This document shows, piece by piece, positions 27,864 through 37,054 of a stretch of DNA of 64,000 nt. The stretch spans positions 248,001 to 312,000 of the forward strand of contig NZ_CP038228.1 of the NCBI RefSeq assembly GCF_006838285.1, written 5' to 3'. Source of the stretch: Xanthomonas translucens pv. cerealis (lineage in GTDB: Bacteria; Pseudomonadota; Gammaproteobacteria; Xanthomonadales; Xanthomonadaceae). The notes under the pieces were generated by a model, which worked only from the letters and a program-made list of their open reading frames with translations, searched no databases and had not been told where the DNA came from. Position 1 is the first letter of the stretch; each line of letters begins with the position of its first letter. The translations under genes and the position numbers were made by a program.

Positions 27864-28658
27864 TCAGCCGATCAGCCCGTCGATCGGCGAGGAGGCACTG
27901 GCGTAGCGCTTGCGCGGGATGCGCCCGGCCAGGAACGCCTCCCGCCCGGCCTCGACCGCCTTGCGCATCGCGCTGGCCATCTGCACCGGGTTGCGCGCGC
28001 CGGCGATGGCGGTGTTCATCAGCACGCCGTCGCAGCCCAGTTCCATCGCGATCGCAGCATCCGAGGCGGTGCCGACGCCGGCATCGACGATGATCGGCAC
28101 CTTGGCGTTGTCGATGATCTCCAGCAGGTTGTAGCGGTTCTGGATGCCAAGCCCGGAGCCGATCGGCGCGGCCAGCGGCATCACCGCCACGCAGCCGATG
28201 TCTTCCAGGCGTTTGGCCAGGATCGGGTCGTCGCTGGTATAGACCATCACCTCGAACCCGTCGGCGACCAGGATCTCGGCGGCCTTCAGAGTCTCTACCA
28301 CGTCCGGGAACAGGGTGCGCTGGTCGCCCAGCACTTCCAGCTTGGTCAGGTTGTGGCCGTCGAGCAGTTCGCGCGCCAGGCGGCAGGTGCGTACCGCGTC
28401 TTCGGCGGTATAGCAGCCGGCGGTGTTGGGCAGGATGGTGTAGCGCTGCGGCGGCAGCACGTCGAGCAGGTTGGGCTCGCCCGGGGTCTGGCCGATGTTG
28501 GAGCGGCGTATCGCCACGGTGACGATTTCGGCGCCGGCGGCCTCGGTAGCCTGCCGGGTCTGTTGCAGATCGGCGAACTTGCCGGTGCCGGTGAGCAGGC
28601 GGGAACGGTAGGGCTTGCCGGCGATCACCAGCGTGTCATGGGGGGCGTGAGCGTTCAT
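27864..28658 (-). CDS. thiG: thiazole synthase
   Basis: This 264-residue TIM-barrel enzyme builds the thiazole phosphate of thiamine from DXP, dehydroglycine and ThiS-thiocarboxylate. It begins [19 protein letters not shown] and contains [16 protein letters not shown] (Schiff-base lysine), [30 protein letters not shown] and [16 protein letters not shown]. All are diagnostic. The start at 28658 follows thiS by 55 bases. The stop is 10 bases from the trmB ATG. No TPP riboswitch was recognised upstream of thiS. Confidence 0.97.
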   Translation of the reverse strand: MNAHAPHDTLVIAGKPYRSRLLTGTGKFADLQQTRQATEAAGAEIVTVAIRRSNIGQTPGEPNLLDVLPPQRYTILPNTAGCYTAEDAVRTCRLARELLDGHNLTKLEVLGDQRTLFPDVVETLKAAEILVADGFEVMVYTSDDPILAKRLEDIGCVAVMPLAAPIGSGLGIQNRYNLLEIIDNAKVPIIVDAGVGTASDAAIAMELGCDGVLMNTAIAGARNPVQMASAMRKAVEAGREAFLAGRIPRKRYASASSPIDGLIG

Positions 28659-28713
28659 CGCCGGATTATCGCCCATCGCACCCGGCGCTGCCGAGTCGGG
28701 CGCCGCGCCGAAT

Positions 28714-28914
28714 TCAGCCGCCGCCCAGCGCGTGCACGATCTCGACCCGGTCGCCGTCGCGCAACGCGTGCTCGGCATGCGCGCCGCGCGGCACGATCGC
28801 GCCGTTGACCTCGACCGCAACGCGGCGCTGCGCGAGCCCTTCCTCAAGCAGCAGGGCGGCGATGGTGGTGTGGGGCTGAAGCGGGCGGACCTGGCCGTTC
28901 AATTCGATGTTCAT
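28714..28914 (-). CDS. thiS: sulfur carrier protein ThiS
   Basis: This 66-residue ubiquitin-like protein starts [12 protein letters not shown] and ends [10 protein letters not shown]. The C-terminal Gly-Gly is adenylated and converted to a thiocarboxylate as sulfur donor to ThiG. The frame is open far upstream, but the ATG at 28914 gives the canonical length. It is the first gene of the thiamine pair and is divergent from the estA autotransporter. Confidence 0.95.
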   Translation of the reverse strand: MNIELNGQVRPLQPHTTIAALLLEEGLAQRRVAVEVNGAIVPRGAHAEHALRDGDRVEIVHALGGG

Positions 28915-29074
28915 GTCATCATTATTGTGCAGTGGCGTGCCGTCAGGCGCGCGATAGTATTGCGGCAGTGCAACGTGAGCGTAAGGGGGCAAAGGTGAAA
29001 TCATGCCTGCCATGCGGCTGCGTATGTTCCGGTCGTACCTCGAGTCACCTTCATCATCGCCCGGGAGGGCCTCC

Positions 29075-30895
29075 ATGACTTCGTCCATCCGTCCACTCCG
29101 CTCGCTGCTGGCCGCCGCGATCGTGCTCGCCGCCGCGCCCGCGTTCGCGCAACAGAGCTATAGCCGTACCGTGTTCTTCGGCGACAGCCTGACCGACGCC
29201 GGCTACTACCGGCCGCTGCTGCCGGCCTCGGTGCAGGCGGTGACCGGCCAGTTCACGACCAATCCGGACTGGGTCTGGGCGCAGTACATCGCCGACCACT
29301 ACCACACCGATGGCCACGCCAATGGCAACGGCCAGATCGGCGACGACTACGCCGCCGGCAACGCCCGCGTCGGCTTGGCCAATCCCAGCGCGCTGGGCAT
29401 GGCGCCGTCGTTGGCGACGCAAGCCGGCAACTACCTGGCGTCCAACGGCGGCAAGGCCGACCCGAACGCGCTGTACAGCGTGTGGGGCGGCGCCAACGAC
29501 CTGCTCGCGGTCGCGGCCGGAGCGCCGGCGCAGACCACCATCGGCAACGCGGTCACGGCCGAGGTCGGCATCGTCGCCAACCTGCAGAACGCCGGCGCGC
29601 GCTACGTCATGGTCACCACCATTCCCGATGTCGGCCTCACCCCGCGCTTCCGCGCCGGCGGCGCCACGGCGATGGCGCAGGGCACCGCGCTGGCCGGCAG
29701 CTACAACACCGCGCTGTTCGCCGGGCTGAAGAGCGCCGGGCTACAGGTGATCCCGGTGGATACCTTCCACCTGCTGCAGGAAGTGATCGCCAGCCCGTCC
29801 ACCTATGGCTTGAGCAACTCCACCGGCACCGCCTGTCAGCCGCAGATCACCGCGCAGTCGCTGACCTGCAACCCGACCAGCTACGTCAGCGCCGACGCCG
29901 CCAACAGCTACGTATTCGCCGACGGCATCCACCCGACCGGGCGCACCCACGAAATCCTGGCGCAGTACGCGCTGTCGATCCTGGAAGGCCCGCGCCTGCA
30001 GCAGGTGCTGAGCCACTCGGCCGAGGTCACCGGCCGCGCCCGCGCCGACCAGGTCGCCTGGCACGTCGACGGCCGCCCGGAAGCGGACGGCATGCGCTGG
30101 TGGGGCAACCTGCGCGGCGACATGCAGCGCTATTCGCATGGCGACCTGTACGACGGCCTGGCCCCGGCCGGCCTGTTCGGCGTGGACTGGTCGCGCGGCG
30201 AATGGGTGTTCGGCGGCTTCGGTGGCTTCGGCCGCGTCGATGCCGACTTCGGCAACCGCGGCGGCGACTACACCCAGGACGACAGCACCCTGGGCGGCTT
30301 CGCCGGCTGGTATGGCGAGCACGCCTGGGTCAACGCCCAGCTCAGCTACAGCTGGCTGAGCTACGACGTCAAGCGCAAGGTCAACCTGGGCGTAGCCACC
30401 GTCGAGCACAACGGCTCGCCGGACGGCAGCAACCTGACCGCGGCGCTGCAGGGCGGCTACGAATTCGGCGAGGGCGCGTTCAAGCATGGCCCGGTGGCCG
30501 CGGCGATCTGGCAGAAGGTCAAGCGCGACGGTTACACCGAGAGCAACCCGAACTCCAGCGCGCTGGGCTACTACGACCAGGACGTCGACTCGCTGGTCGG
30601 CCGCGTCGGCTGGAAGGCCAGCCTCGATGCGGGCGCGGTGAAGCCGTACCTGCAGGCGACCTACGACCACCAGTTCAAGAAGGGCGAGCAAGCCACCGCG
30701 TGGCTGCAGACCATGCCCGACCTGGGCGCCTACGCGGTGCCGGGCCTGGCCATCGACCGCAACTACGCCTCGGTGGTGCTGGGCGCGCGGGCCAAGGTGT
30801 TTGGCCTGGAGAGCAATGTCGGCATCGCCGCCACCACCGGCCAGAGCCGCGCGCACGACACCTCGCTGTTCGTGAACTTTGGCGGCAGCTTCTAA
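29075..30895 (+). CDS. estA: GDSL esterase autotransporter (EstA-like)
   Basis: This 606-residue type Va autotransporter has a signal peptide ending PAFAQQ. The GDSL passenger shows FFGDSLTDAG (Ser nucleophile), YSVWGGANDLL (block III) and ADGIHPTGRTHEIL (Asp-His of block V). A C-terminal barrel from about residue 340 ends FVNFGGSF. It is a surface-anchored carboxylesterase/lipase, like Pseudomonas EstA. A GGGAGG lies 7 bases before the ATG at 29075. The gene is monocistronic and followed by a strong hairpin. Confidence 0.95.
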   Translation: MTSSIRPLRSLLAAAIVLAAAPAFAQQSYSRTVFFGDSLTDAGYYRPLLPASVQAVTGQFTTNPDWVWAQYIADHYHTDGHANGNGQIGDDYAAGNARVGLANPSALGMAPSLATQAGNYLASNGGKADPNALYSVWGGANDLLAVAAGAPAQTTIGNAVTAEVGIVANLQNAGARYVMVTTIPDVGLTPRFRAGGATAMAQGTALAGSYNTALFAGLKSAGLQVIPVDTFHLLQEVIASPSTYGLSNSTGTACQPQITAQSLTCNPTSYVSADAANSYVFADGIHPTGRTHEILAQYALSILEGPRLQQVLSHSAEVTGRARADQVAWHVDGRPEADGMRWWGNLRGDMQRYSHGDLYDGLAPAGLFGVDWSRGEWVFGGFGGFGRVDADFGNRGGDYTQDDSTLGGFAGWYGEHAWVNAQLSYSWLSYDVKRKVNLGVATVEHNGSPDGSNLTAALQGGYEFGEGAFKHGPVAAAIWQKVKRDGYTESNPNSSALGYYDQDVDSLVGRVGWKASLDAGAVKPYLQATYDHQFKKGEQATAWLQTMPDLGAYAVPGLAIDRNYASVVLGARAKVFGLESNVGIAATTGQSRAHDTSLFVNFGGSF

Positions 30896-30913
30896 GCGCG
30901 GCGTCGTTGTTGT

Positions 30914-30946
30914 CCCTCGTGCCCGGCCATGCGCCGGGCACGAGGG
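30914..30946 (+). terminator. rho-independent-type hairpin after estA
   Basis: A perfect 14-base inverted repeat (CCCTCGTGCCCGGC / GCCGGGCACGAGGG) with loop CATGC starts 18 bases after the estA stop. No T-run follows, but stem stability and position support termination. Confidence 0.65.
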
Positions 30947-30989
30947 AATGTCAGGCTGCGCGCCGCCAAACCGGTTCCCTGTGGGAGGG

Positions 30990-31033
30990 GCTTCAGCCCC
31001 GACGCCTTATCGGTAGGGCGTCGGGGCTGAAGC
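30990..31033. repeat. REP-like intergenic element
   Basis: A perfect 17-base inverted repeat, GCTTCAGCCCCGACGCC, with a 10-base centre is flanked by GGGAGGG / TTCTCCC. It is the familiar Xanthomonas REP-type sequence (half copies such as GTCGCGACTGACGTCGCTCCCACAA lie near 8115). It sits between estA and the tRNA. Confidence 0.75.
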
Positions 31034-31077
31034 TTCTCCCGCAACACATCCCAACCTGCAAGCAAGTATCGGCATCA

Positions 31078-31109
31078 CGATCGCTCGGGCGCCGGCGCCC
31101 GAGCGATCG
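31078..31109. repeat. 32-bp perfect palindrome upstream of tRNA-Gly
   Basis: CGATCGCTCGGGCGCC is followed directly by its reverse complement with no loop. It lies 60 bases before the tRNA. It could be a cruciform, a REP-type derivative or a protein binding site. A zero-loop palindrome of this length is not a usual terminator. Confidence 0.8.
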
Positions 31110-31168
31110 CGTGGTCACACCGATTTCTTGCGCAACCGCCGGCCCACCGCATAGACTGCACCGGCGAC

Positions 31169-31242
31169 GCGGGCGTAGCTCAATGGTAGAGCTGTAGCTT
31201 CCCAAGCTACTGACGAGGGTTCGATTCCCTTCGCCCGCTCCA
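31169..31242 (+). tRNA. tRNA-Gly (anticodon CCC)
   Basis: A 74-base cloverleaf: acceptor GCGGGCG/CGCCCGC, D-arm GCTC-AATGGTA-GAGC, anticodon stem GTAGC/GCTAC with loop TTCCCAA (anticodon CCC), T-arm AGGG-TTCGATT-CCCT, and encoded CCA. The integrase of the island starts 89 bases downstream, so the 3' part of this tRNA is the likely attachment site. Confidence 0.96.
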
Positions 31243-31330
31243 GTCTCGCGAGTTGCAGCGCTAAGTTGTTGATCGCGCTGGCTATTCCTCCCGACTGAAG
31301 ACCGCCTCGAACGACCTCCCAAGGTATCGT

Positions 31331-32833
31331 TTGAGGTATCGTTTTTTGCCCAAGCCCCTCTTGCTGCATCGGCCTTCAGGCCTCTATGTGCGCTTCTTGG
31401 TTCCTGTTGATTTGCGGGGGCAAGTCGGCTCGCGATATCTCGTTCGTCCTCTCCATCTTCGCCCCGGCGACGCTGCGCGTCTGGTGTCTGCCTACATGGG
31501 GATGGCACTATCGATGGCATTCGATGCCATGCGGAAAGGGATGACCGTGGATCTGGACGAAGTGCTGCGCCGCATTCGAGAACAAGGACTGCGCGAACTC
31601 ACATTGACCGATGTGACGCTGCCTAATGGCACGCATCTCGGTAAAGCCCAGATCGACACCCCCGAAGACGCAGCATTGTTCGCTGAGCTGTTGCGCGAGC
31701 CAGCCAGTGAAAATGCCGCGCGCGCCAAGCCAAGTGGCTGGCGCACAGGCAAGGCCAAAGCATCTGGCCCGCTGTTGTCCAAAGCGATTGCGGATCACTT
31801 GGGGGACTTGGGTCGCGCCAAGCTCCACAGTAAGACGGTGCTTGAAAGCCGCCACTCGCTACGTTTGTTCGCGGGCGCCGTTGGGCAGGACCTGGCGGTG
31901 TCCGAGTTAACGGCAGACCATGTGCGCGCCTTTTTCGATGTCGTGCGGTGGTGGCCGTCGAATGCGACCAAGCGCGCACCCTATAAGGGTCTTGCGGTCA
32001 TGGAGGTGGTGGCGCTTGCCCAAACCAATCAGGTTCCCGAGCCTGCTGCCTGGACGGTTGCCAAGCACCGTCAGCGCTTGTCGGTGTTCTTGGTGTCGCT
32101 GGTCTCGGCAGGGCTTTTGGCAAGTAACCCGCTGGCGGGTATCCGGGCGATTGCTACACCAGATGCTGACGACACAGGTGAGCCCTTCACCGATGCTGAG
32201 TTGAAAGCGATCTTCGATCCTGTCGCCTTCCCGGCGTGGGCCAAAAAGTATCCTCATCGGTGGTTCGGCCCGATGCTCGGGCTTTACTCAGGGGCGCGGG
32301 TGAATGAGATCGCGCAGCTTCGAGTGGAGGACATCGACACGATCGATGGGGTGCCAGGGTTCTTCGTGCGACAGGGTGGAAAGGGGCAGAGCGTCAAGAA
32401 CAAGAACAGCCGCCGTTTTGTGCCGTTGGCCAAGCCGGTGATCGATGCTGGTTTTCTGGTTTATATCGATGAGGTGCGCCAAGCAGGATACACGCAGATC
32501 TTTCCTCATCTGCCCAATAGCACCGGACTGGGCTTTGGTCGACAGTTGAGTCGACAGTTTTCGGTCTACATTAAACGTCAAGGGATCACGGCGAAGGGGC
32601 AAGGCTTTCATGGCTTTCGCCACACCATTGCGTCGCGTTTGGATGAAGCGGGTGTGTCGGCCTCAGCCATTGCGGCGATCACCGGCCATGCGCGAGGTCA
32701 GGGGGTGTTGGAGAAGTTCTACATTGATCGTCGGTCGTTGCCGGATCGTGTAGCGACGTTGGCGCGCTTCAAACCGCCTGTCGCTTTGCCGCTCTATCGA
32801 GTGCACTATTTCTCTTCAAAGACCAAGAATTAG
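31331..32833 (+). CDS. tyrosine recombinase / island integrase
   Basis: This protein of about 500 residues has an N-terminal arm like DUF6538 integrases (LLHRPSGLYVRFLVPVDLRG), a SAM-like core-binding domain, and a catalytic domain. The catalytic domain has Arg in YSGARVNEIAQLR (about 317), HGFRHTIASRL (about 426) and GHARGQGVLEKFYID, where the Tyr is the nucleophile. It should insert and excise the island at the adjacent tRNA-Gly. No ATG lies near the start; TTG at 31331 is assumed, within a short direct repeat (GAGGTATCGTTT). All catalytic residues are present. Confidence 0.92.
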   Translation: MRYRFLPKPLLLHRPSGLYVRFLVPVDLRGQVGSRYLVRPLHLRPGDAARLVSAYMGMALSMAFDAMRKGMTVDLDEVLRRIREQGLRELTLTDVTLPNGTHLGKAQIDTPEDAALFAELLREPASENAARAKPSGWRTGKAKASGPLLSKAIADHLGDLGRAKLHSKTVLESRHSLRLFAGAVGQDLAVSELTADHVRAFFDVVRWWPSNATKRAPYKGLAVMEVVALAQTNQVPEPAAWTVAKHRQRLSVFLVSLVSAGLLASNPLAGIRAIATPDADDTGEPFTDAELKAIFDPVAFPAWAKKYPHRWFGPMLGLYSGARVNEIAQLRVEDIDTIDGVPGFFVRQGGKGQSVKNKNSRRFVPLAKPVIDAGFLVYIDEVRQAGYTQIFPHLPNSTGLGFGRQLSRQFSVYIKRQGITAKGQGFHGFRHTIASRLDEAGVSASAIAAITGHARGQGVLEKFYIDRRSLPDRVATLARFKPPVALPLYRVHYFSSKTKN

Positions 32834-32892
32834 AGCGATCCTCAACCAATTTTCGCTAGGTTTGGATATCTAAAACCGCATGAGGTGTATAG

Positions 32893-33144
32893 ATGGCATA
32901 TGGAAACCAAAAATCGAAGCCTCAACGGCAGAGTCGCAAAGTGATTCTTGTTGAGGCAAATCCTCAGCATGGGCATGCAACGCTGACCGATCCGCCGCAG
33001 TGGTTTTTAGTGCTAACCGATCCGCCGCCCTATGTGTTTGTTTGTAGTGGGTCGACCAAAGAAGAAGCAATACAAAGAGCGGAGGAATTGGGATATTCAT
33101 TTGAGGAGAATCCCGAGCCATTTCCTGCCGGACATCAGCTTTAG
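32893..33144 (+). CDS. hypothetical protein, 83 aa
   Basis: A small soluble protein with a basic N-terminus (KSKPQRQSRKV) and two similar DPP segments (LTDPPQWFLVLTDPPPYVFV), followed by an acidic helix (STKEEAIQRAEELGYSFEE). It is convergent with the following minus-strand gene, overlapping by four bases. It lies just behind the integrase and has no recognised family. Confidence 0.5.
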   Translation: MAYGNQKSKPQRQSRKVILVEANPQHGHATLTDPPQWFLVLTDPPPYVFVCSGSTKEEAIQRAEELGYSFEENPEPFPAGHQL

Positions 33145-33347
33145 AAATCCTTTCCCTGTCTCGGAATTGAGGTGATTTCCGCATCAGACCAACGTTGCGG
33201 GAGTTGGGGAAAATATTGACGGCCTTCTTCATTCCAATGATCAATACATGCATTGAGTGCATCTGTGGCTTCTTGTTTAGCTTGCTCAACGGGGAGTCTG
33301 GTCAGAGCTGCGATGAAGGCTTGGTTCCAAAAATCTTCGATTTTCAT
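33141..33347 (-). CDS. small island protein, 68 aa, paralogue of the 54920-55279 gene
   Basis: The N-terminus MKIEDFWNQAFIAALTRLP matches the start of the gene beside the second integrase (PDEFWTKAFLAALTRVSP). Both continue with an EA-rich helix (AKQEATDAL / AEREALKA). Such DEFW-type small proteins look like accessory proteins of integrative elements, but no function is known to me. Confidence 0.6.
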   Translation of the reverse strand: MKIEDFWNQAFIAALTRLPVEQAKQEATDALNACIDHWNEEGRQYFPQLPQRWSDAEITSIPRQGKDF

Positions 33348-33610
33348 GTGGGTGTTTTTGATAGAGGTGGCTTGCTTCTTGTAATCGAATAATAGAGCAT
33401 GTCAAGTTGTTGGCTCTATATGTTAGATGTTCAGGCGGCGAGGGGCGCGTGACGTCATTTTTCCTAAAAGAACGTCAACAGGTGTAGGCCTTGCGTAACA
33501 ATTTTAAACTATCGAGAGCGCAAGCCGAGCTTGTGATCGGAGAAGTAGGGCTTTACTGGGCTCGATTTTTCGCGAATAATTTACTAATCAATTGACTGGA
33601 TCAGTTTCGA

Positions 33611-34006
33611 ATGAAAAACGCGTCTCTAAGTGCCCTTGCCGCTGCCAAGGAAAAATTGGCAGCCGAAATTCGGAAGTTGGAAGAGCAGGAAGCTCAGCTG
33701 CGCCAGCAGCAATCGTCCGAAACTTATTCGGAGATCATCAAGCTTCTCGACCAATACAGTGGTCATTTCAGTGCAAAGCAGAAATCAGAGATTGCCGCTC
33801 TGATTGGTGTTGGGATAGCCAAGCCGAAGAAAGCTGCTTCCACAAAGAAAGAAGTGGCGCCGAAGTATTGGCTGCCCCACAACCAAGAGACATGGTCAGG
33901 GCGTGGCCGTCCGCCTAAGGCTTTCACCATTTGGCAGGGCAGTGCGTCTTACAAGGAATGGAAAGCCAAGCATCCGGATGAGAAGTTTCCTAAGTATCCG
34001 GGGTGA
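33611..34006 (+). CDS. H-NS family nucleoid-associated protein
   Basis: This 131-residue protein has a coiled-coil N-terminal oligomerisation half (LAAAKEKLAAEIRKLEEQEA and QLRQQQ) and the C-terminal DNA-binding loop QETWSGRGRPPKAF. That loop is the H-NS AT-hook-like signature of Xanthomonas and Bordetella (BpH3-type). Islands often carry such proteins, which silence AT-rich foreign DNA. An AT-rich 260-base region precedes it and probably contains its own promoter. Confidence 0.9.
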   Translation: MKNASLSALAAAKEKLAAEIRKLEEQEAQLRQQQSSETYSEIIKLLDQYSGHFSAKQKSEIAALIGVGIAKPKKAASTKKEVAPKYWLPHNQETWSGRGRPPKAFTIWQGSASYKEWKAKHPDEKFPKYPG

Positions 34007-34177
34007 GCTTTACAAAGCCCCGTGGTGTGATGCTTTTTAGCAAATGGGAAGCCTAGCGGGGTTGCGTCACGCAAAAGGGCGTAGAAGGACGCTAGGCCCT
34101 CCCACGCCGGCTTCTCACCGAGGAGGGTGCGGCCATGTGTCTCAAACTTTGCGACAGTGCCGCCGATACTATGAGCT

Positions 34178-34396
34178 ATGGACAGAGCCCAGTTGCGAAC
34201 CCACCTTGACCGCTTGGACGATGCGGTGCCGGCGTTGCGAGTATCAAGTCCTGACAGATGCCATTTCTTACGCGCGTTCGCTGGCATGGCGCAGATCATT
34301 GAGACAAAAGCGCTCACTGCTCAGGATGCCGAGTTCATTGGGCGACGAATCAAAGAGATCTTGGTTTGGCATGAGCTTACAGACGTGGAAGGTTAG
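34178..34396 (+). CDS. hypothetical protein, 72 aa
   Basis: A helical soluble protein (MDRAQLRTHLDRLDDAVPAL ... EFIGRRIKEILVWHELTDVEG). Composition and length suggest a real small island gene, possibly of the conjugative-element type. No family was recognised. Confidence 0.45.
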   Translation: MDRAQLRTHLDRLDDAVPALRVSSPDRCHFLRAFAGMAQIIETKALTAQDAEFIGRRIKEILVWHELTDVEG

Positions 34397-34417
34397 GACT
34401 GATGCCAAGCGGGGCTG

Positions 34418-34693
34418 CTAGGCTGCACTTACTGAGCCTGTGCTCGACACATAGCACGTGGCCATCCAGTGCTTGGCGTAGTCATACGCCGCGCCTTGAT
34501 CAGTGAAGGCGACACTGGGGACCGGGTATCGCCTTGGGGACATCTGCTCGGCTGTCGTGCGCAAGGTGCCCATGCCGCCGATCAGTCCATCGATCCGCTT
34601 TTCCAACATCTCCGGCATTAGCGCCTCCATCCGTGCCTTGGGCTTGCGCAGCACCGAGACGATGGTATTGGTGAGCGCGGCGAACCGCTCCAT
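34418..34693 (-). CDS. hypothetical protein or gene remnant, 91 aa
   Basis: The frame reads MERFAALTNTIVSVLRKPKA then MLEKRIDGLIGGMGTLRTTA. The open frame also continues upstream of the ATG (DGAAPEQI), so it may be the end of a longer, decayed gene. No family was recognised. Confidence 0.35.
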   Translation of the reverse strand: MERFAALTNTIVSVLRKPKARMEALMPEMLEKRIDGLIGGMGTLRTTAEQMSPRRYPVPSVAFTDQGAAYDYAKHWMATCYVSSTGSVSAA

Positions 34694-34922
34694 GATCTGC
34701 TCTGGGGCGGCGCCGTCGCCCTGTGCGTCGCATTACGCAGACAATTACTGTGGCGAGATTCCGATCCCGCCCCCTGCGTACCCATTGTAGCGCCGAGCTC
34801 GCAGGGTTTCGGGCTAAGGGCCAATCTCGGTCGATTCAGCCTGGAGTCATTTTAAGTTCAGGTTTTTATGCCGGCCGTCGCGCTATGATGGAACTACTTG
34901 TTCTCCATGGAAGAATCGAACA

Positions 34923-37040
34923 ATGTGGCTCCCCACTGCAGCTACAGCGCTCTCCGCTTTGCTGGAACGCCAGACCTCGCGGTTGATGAGACTGAGCTTT
35001 CCAAACGACGACGGCCTTTCCGCGGTCCTGCTCCCTGAGAAGCTGGTTGCAGACGAGGCGCTGTCTCGGGATTTCGAGTACACCTTGACGCTCCTCTCCG
35101 AGGACGCAGCGATCCCCGCCAAGTCGCTGATAGGCAAGATGGCCACCATCGAGTTGGTGCGCCGCGACGGCGGCCCTCGCTACTTCAACGGCTACGTATT
35201 CGAGTTCGGGCGTACCAGCACAGACGGTGGCATTGCGCACTACCGCATGGTGTTGCGCCCGTGGATGGCGTTTCTGCGATCGCGTCAGAATAGCGGCCCT
35301 CTGCACCAGAAAACCGTCGCTGCGCTTACCGACGAGATACTCGGCCGCTACCGCTTCCACGATTATCGCCTGCAAGTTGGGGCGACCTCCGATGCGACGC
35401 AGACCGAGGCAATGCAGTGGCAGGAATCCGATGCGAACTTCCTGCATCGTTGGTGGGAGACGCGGGGCTGGTACTACGGCTACGAGCATCGAGCAGATGG
35501 CCACACCCTGGTGCTCTGCGACGATTCCAAACAGGTGGCACCGATCGATGGGGTGCCGCTCATTCGCTATTTCACCGAGGGCGGCCCCGACGACGACGAC
35601 GCGATCGCCGAATGGTCGCCCGCGCGCCGGCTGGCCCCCACACGCTATGCGGTGTCGAGCTTCGACTTCAAGAATCCGCGTCGACCCTCAGCGGCAAGTA
35701 TCGCCACGGTGAACCAGCAGGGCGACGTGCCGGAGCTGGAGATCTACGAAGATACCGGCGCCTACGGGTTCCGGACCGTAGCGGAGGGCGAGGAACGCGC
35801 GAAGCTGAGCCTGGAAGAGATCGAGGCCAAGGCCAAGCATTACGAGAGCCGCGGTAACGCGGCCCGCTTGCAGCCCAACCGTTACTTCGATCTGGTCGAG
35901 CATTTCGAACACGATCGCGATCCAGAAGAGGATCGCAGATTTTTTGTCGTCAGTGTCCATCATGAAGTCGTCAACAATCACCTTGGCAATGAGCCCGCCC
36001 GCTACAGCAATTCCGCTGTTGCCGTTCGGCAGAAGGTGCCTTGGCGACCTGGGCGCGGCTACAACAGCCTCATGCCGCGGGTCTATGGCCTGCACACCGC
36101 GCTGGTCGTGGGTCCCGCCGGCGAAGAAATCGACTGTGACGAATATGGCCGTGTGATGGTGCAATTCCACAACGACCGCGTCGGTGAGTACAACGAGAAA
36201 AGCTATTGCCGCGTGCGGGTAGCCACACCTATGGCCGGCGACCGTTTCGGCTTCGTGGCGATTCCGCGCATTGGGCAGGAGGTAATTGTTCAGTTCCTGG
36301 ACGGGCATCCGGATCGTCCTCTGATCACCGGATTGGTTCCCAATCAGGAGCAGATGCCGCCGTGGGAGTTGCCGGCGAACAAGACTCAAACCGGTTTCCT
36401 GACCCGATCCAGTCATGGGGGTGAGTACGAGAACGCGAACGCATTCCGCTTCGAGGACAAGAAGGGTGATGAGGAGGTCTGGCTGCATGCCGAGAAGGAC
36501 CAGCGCATAGAGGTCGAGCACGACGAATCTCACTGGGTAGGTAACGACCGCAAGAAGACCATCGATCGCGACGAGAACGTACAGGTCAAACGCCACCGCA
36601 CCGAGCGCGTCGACCACAACGAGACGATCTCTGTCGGAGACAATCGCACCGAGGATGTCGGTATCGATGAGACGATCCAGATCGGCAACAATCGCAGTGT
36701 CACCATCGGCGGCAACAAGGTGGAAACCATAGCCCTGGCGAAAGCCGAGACAATCGGTCTGGCGAAGGCGCTGACCATCGGTGCCGCCTACCAGACCAGC
36801 GTGGGTGCGGCGATGAACACGACCGTTGGGTTGTCGCAGAGCGCGCAGATTGGGCAAAACAAGTCCACGAAGGTCGGCAAGCGTTACCACATCGATGCCG
36901 GCGACGAGTTCGTGGTGACGGTCGGCAAGTCCACCTTGGTGATGCGATCGGACGGCACGGTACTCATCAACGGCGCAACCTTCGATTTCACCGCCAGCGG
37001 ACCAGTCTCGATCAACGGCAAGGATGTGGACATCAATTGA
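34923..37040 (+). CDS. vgrG: type VI secretion tip protein VgrG
   Basis: This 705-residue spike protein begins with the gp27-like part (LSALLERQTSRLMRLSFPND, LRPWMAFLRSRQNSGPLHQK, and YEHRADGHTLVLCDDS). It then has the gp5-OB region (EYGRVMVQFHNDR, SYCRVRVATPMAGDRFG, FVAIPRIGQEVIVQFLDGHP) and a long beta-helix of repeated valine/isoleucine strands (ENVQVKRHRTERVDHNETIS and similar). It caps the Hcp tube and carries effectors. The cargo genes follow at once: a DUF2169 adaptor, a PAAR-like protein and a toxin. No T6SS structural genes are in the window, so this is an orphan vgrG island. Confidence 0.95.
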   Translation: MWLPTAATALSALLERQTSRLMRLSFPNDDGLSAVLLPEKLVADEALSRDFEYTLTLLSEDAAIPAKSLIGKMATIELVRRDGGPRYFNGYVFEFGRTSTDGGIAHYRMVLRPWMAFLRSRQNSGPLHQKTVAALTDEILGRYRFHDYRLQVGATSDATQTEAMQWQESDANFLHRWWETRGWYYGYEHRADGHTLVLCDDSKQVAPIDGVPLIRYFTEGGPDDDDAIAEWSPARRLAPTRYAVSSFDFKNPRRPSAASIATVNQQGDVPELEIYEDTGAYGFRTVAEGEERAKLSLEEIEAKAKHYESRGNAARLQPNRYFDLVEHFEHDRDPEEDRRFFVVSVHHEVVNNHLGNEPARYSNSAVAVRQKVPWRPGRGYNSLMPRVYGLHTALVVGPAGEEIDCDEYGRVMVQFHNDRVGEYNEKSYCRVRVATPMAGDRFGFVAIPRIGQEVIVQFLDGHPDRPLITGLVPNQEQMPPWELPANKTQTGFLTRSSHGGEYENANAFRFEDKKGDEEVWLHAEKDQRIEVEHDESHWVGNDRKKTIDRDENVQVKRHRTERVDHNETISVGDNRTEDVGIDETIQIGNNRSVTIGGNKVETIALAKAETIGLAKALTIGAAYQTSVGAAMNTTVGLSQSAQIGQNKSTKVGKRYHIDAGDEFVVTVGKSTLVMRSDGTVLINGATFDFTASGPVSINGKDVDIN

Positions 37041-37054
37041 TCCGGAGGCTGGGC

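Noticed and set aside
28915..29074. TPP riboswitch upstream of thiS
   Set aside because: No THI-box core (CUGAGA ... ACCUGA pattern) was found in the 160-base gap.
29741..30856. A 371-codon minus-strand frame opposite estA
   Set aside because: Antisense shadow of the barrel domain; composition is that of a reversed high-GC gene.
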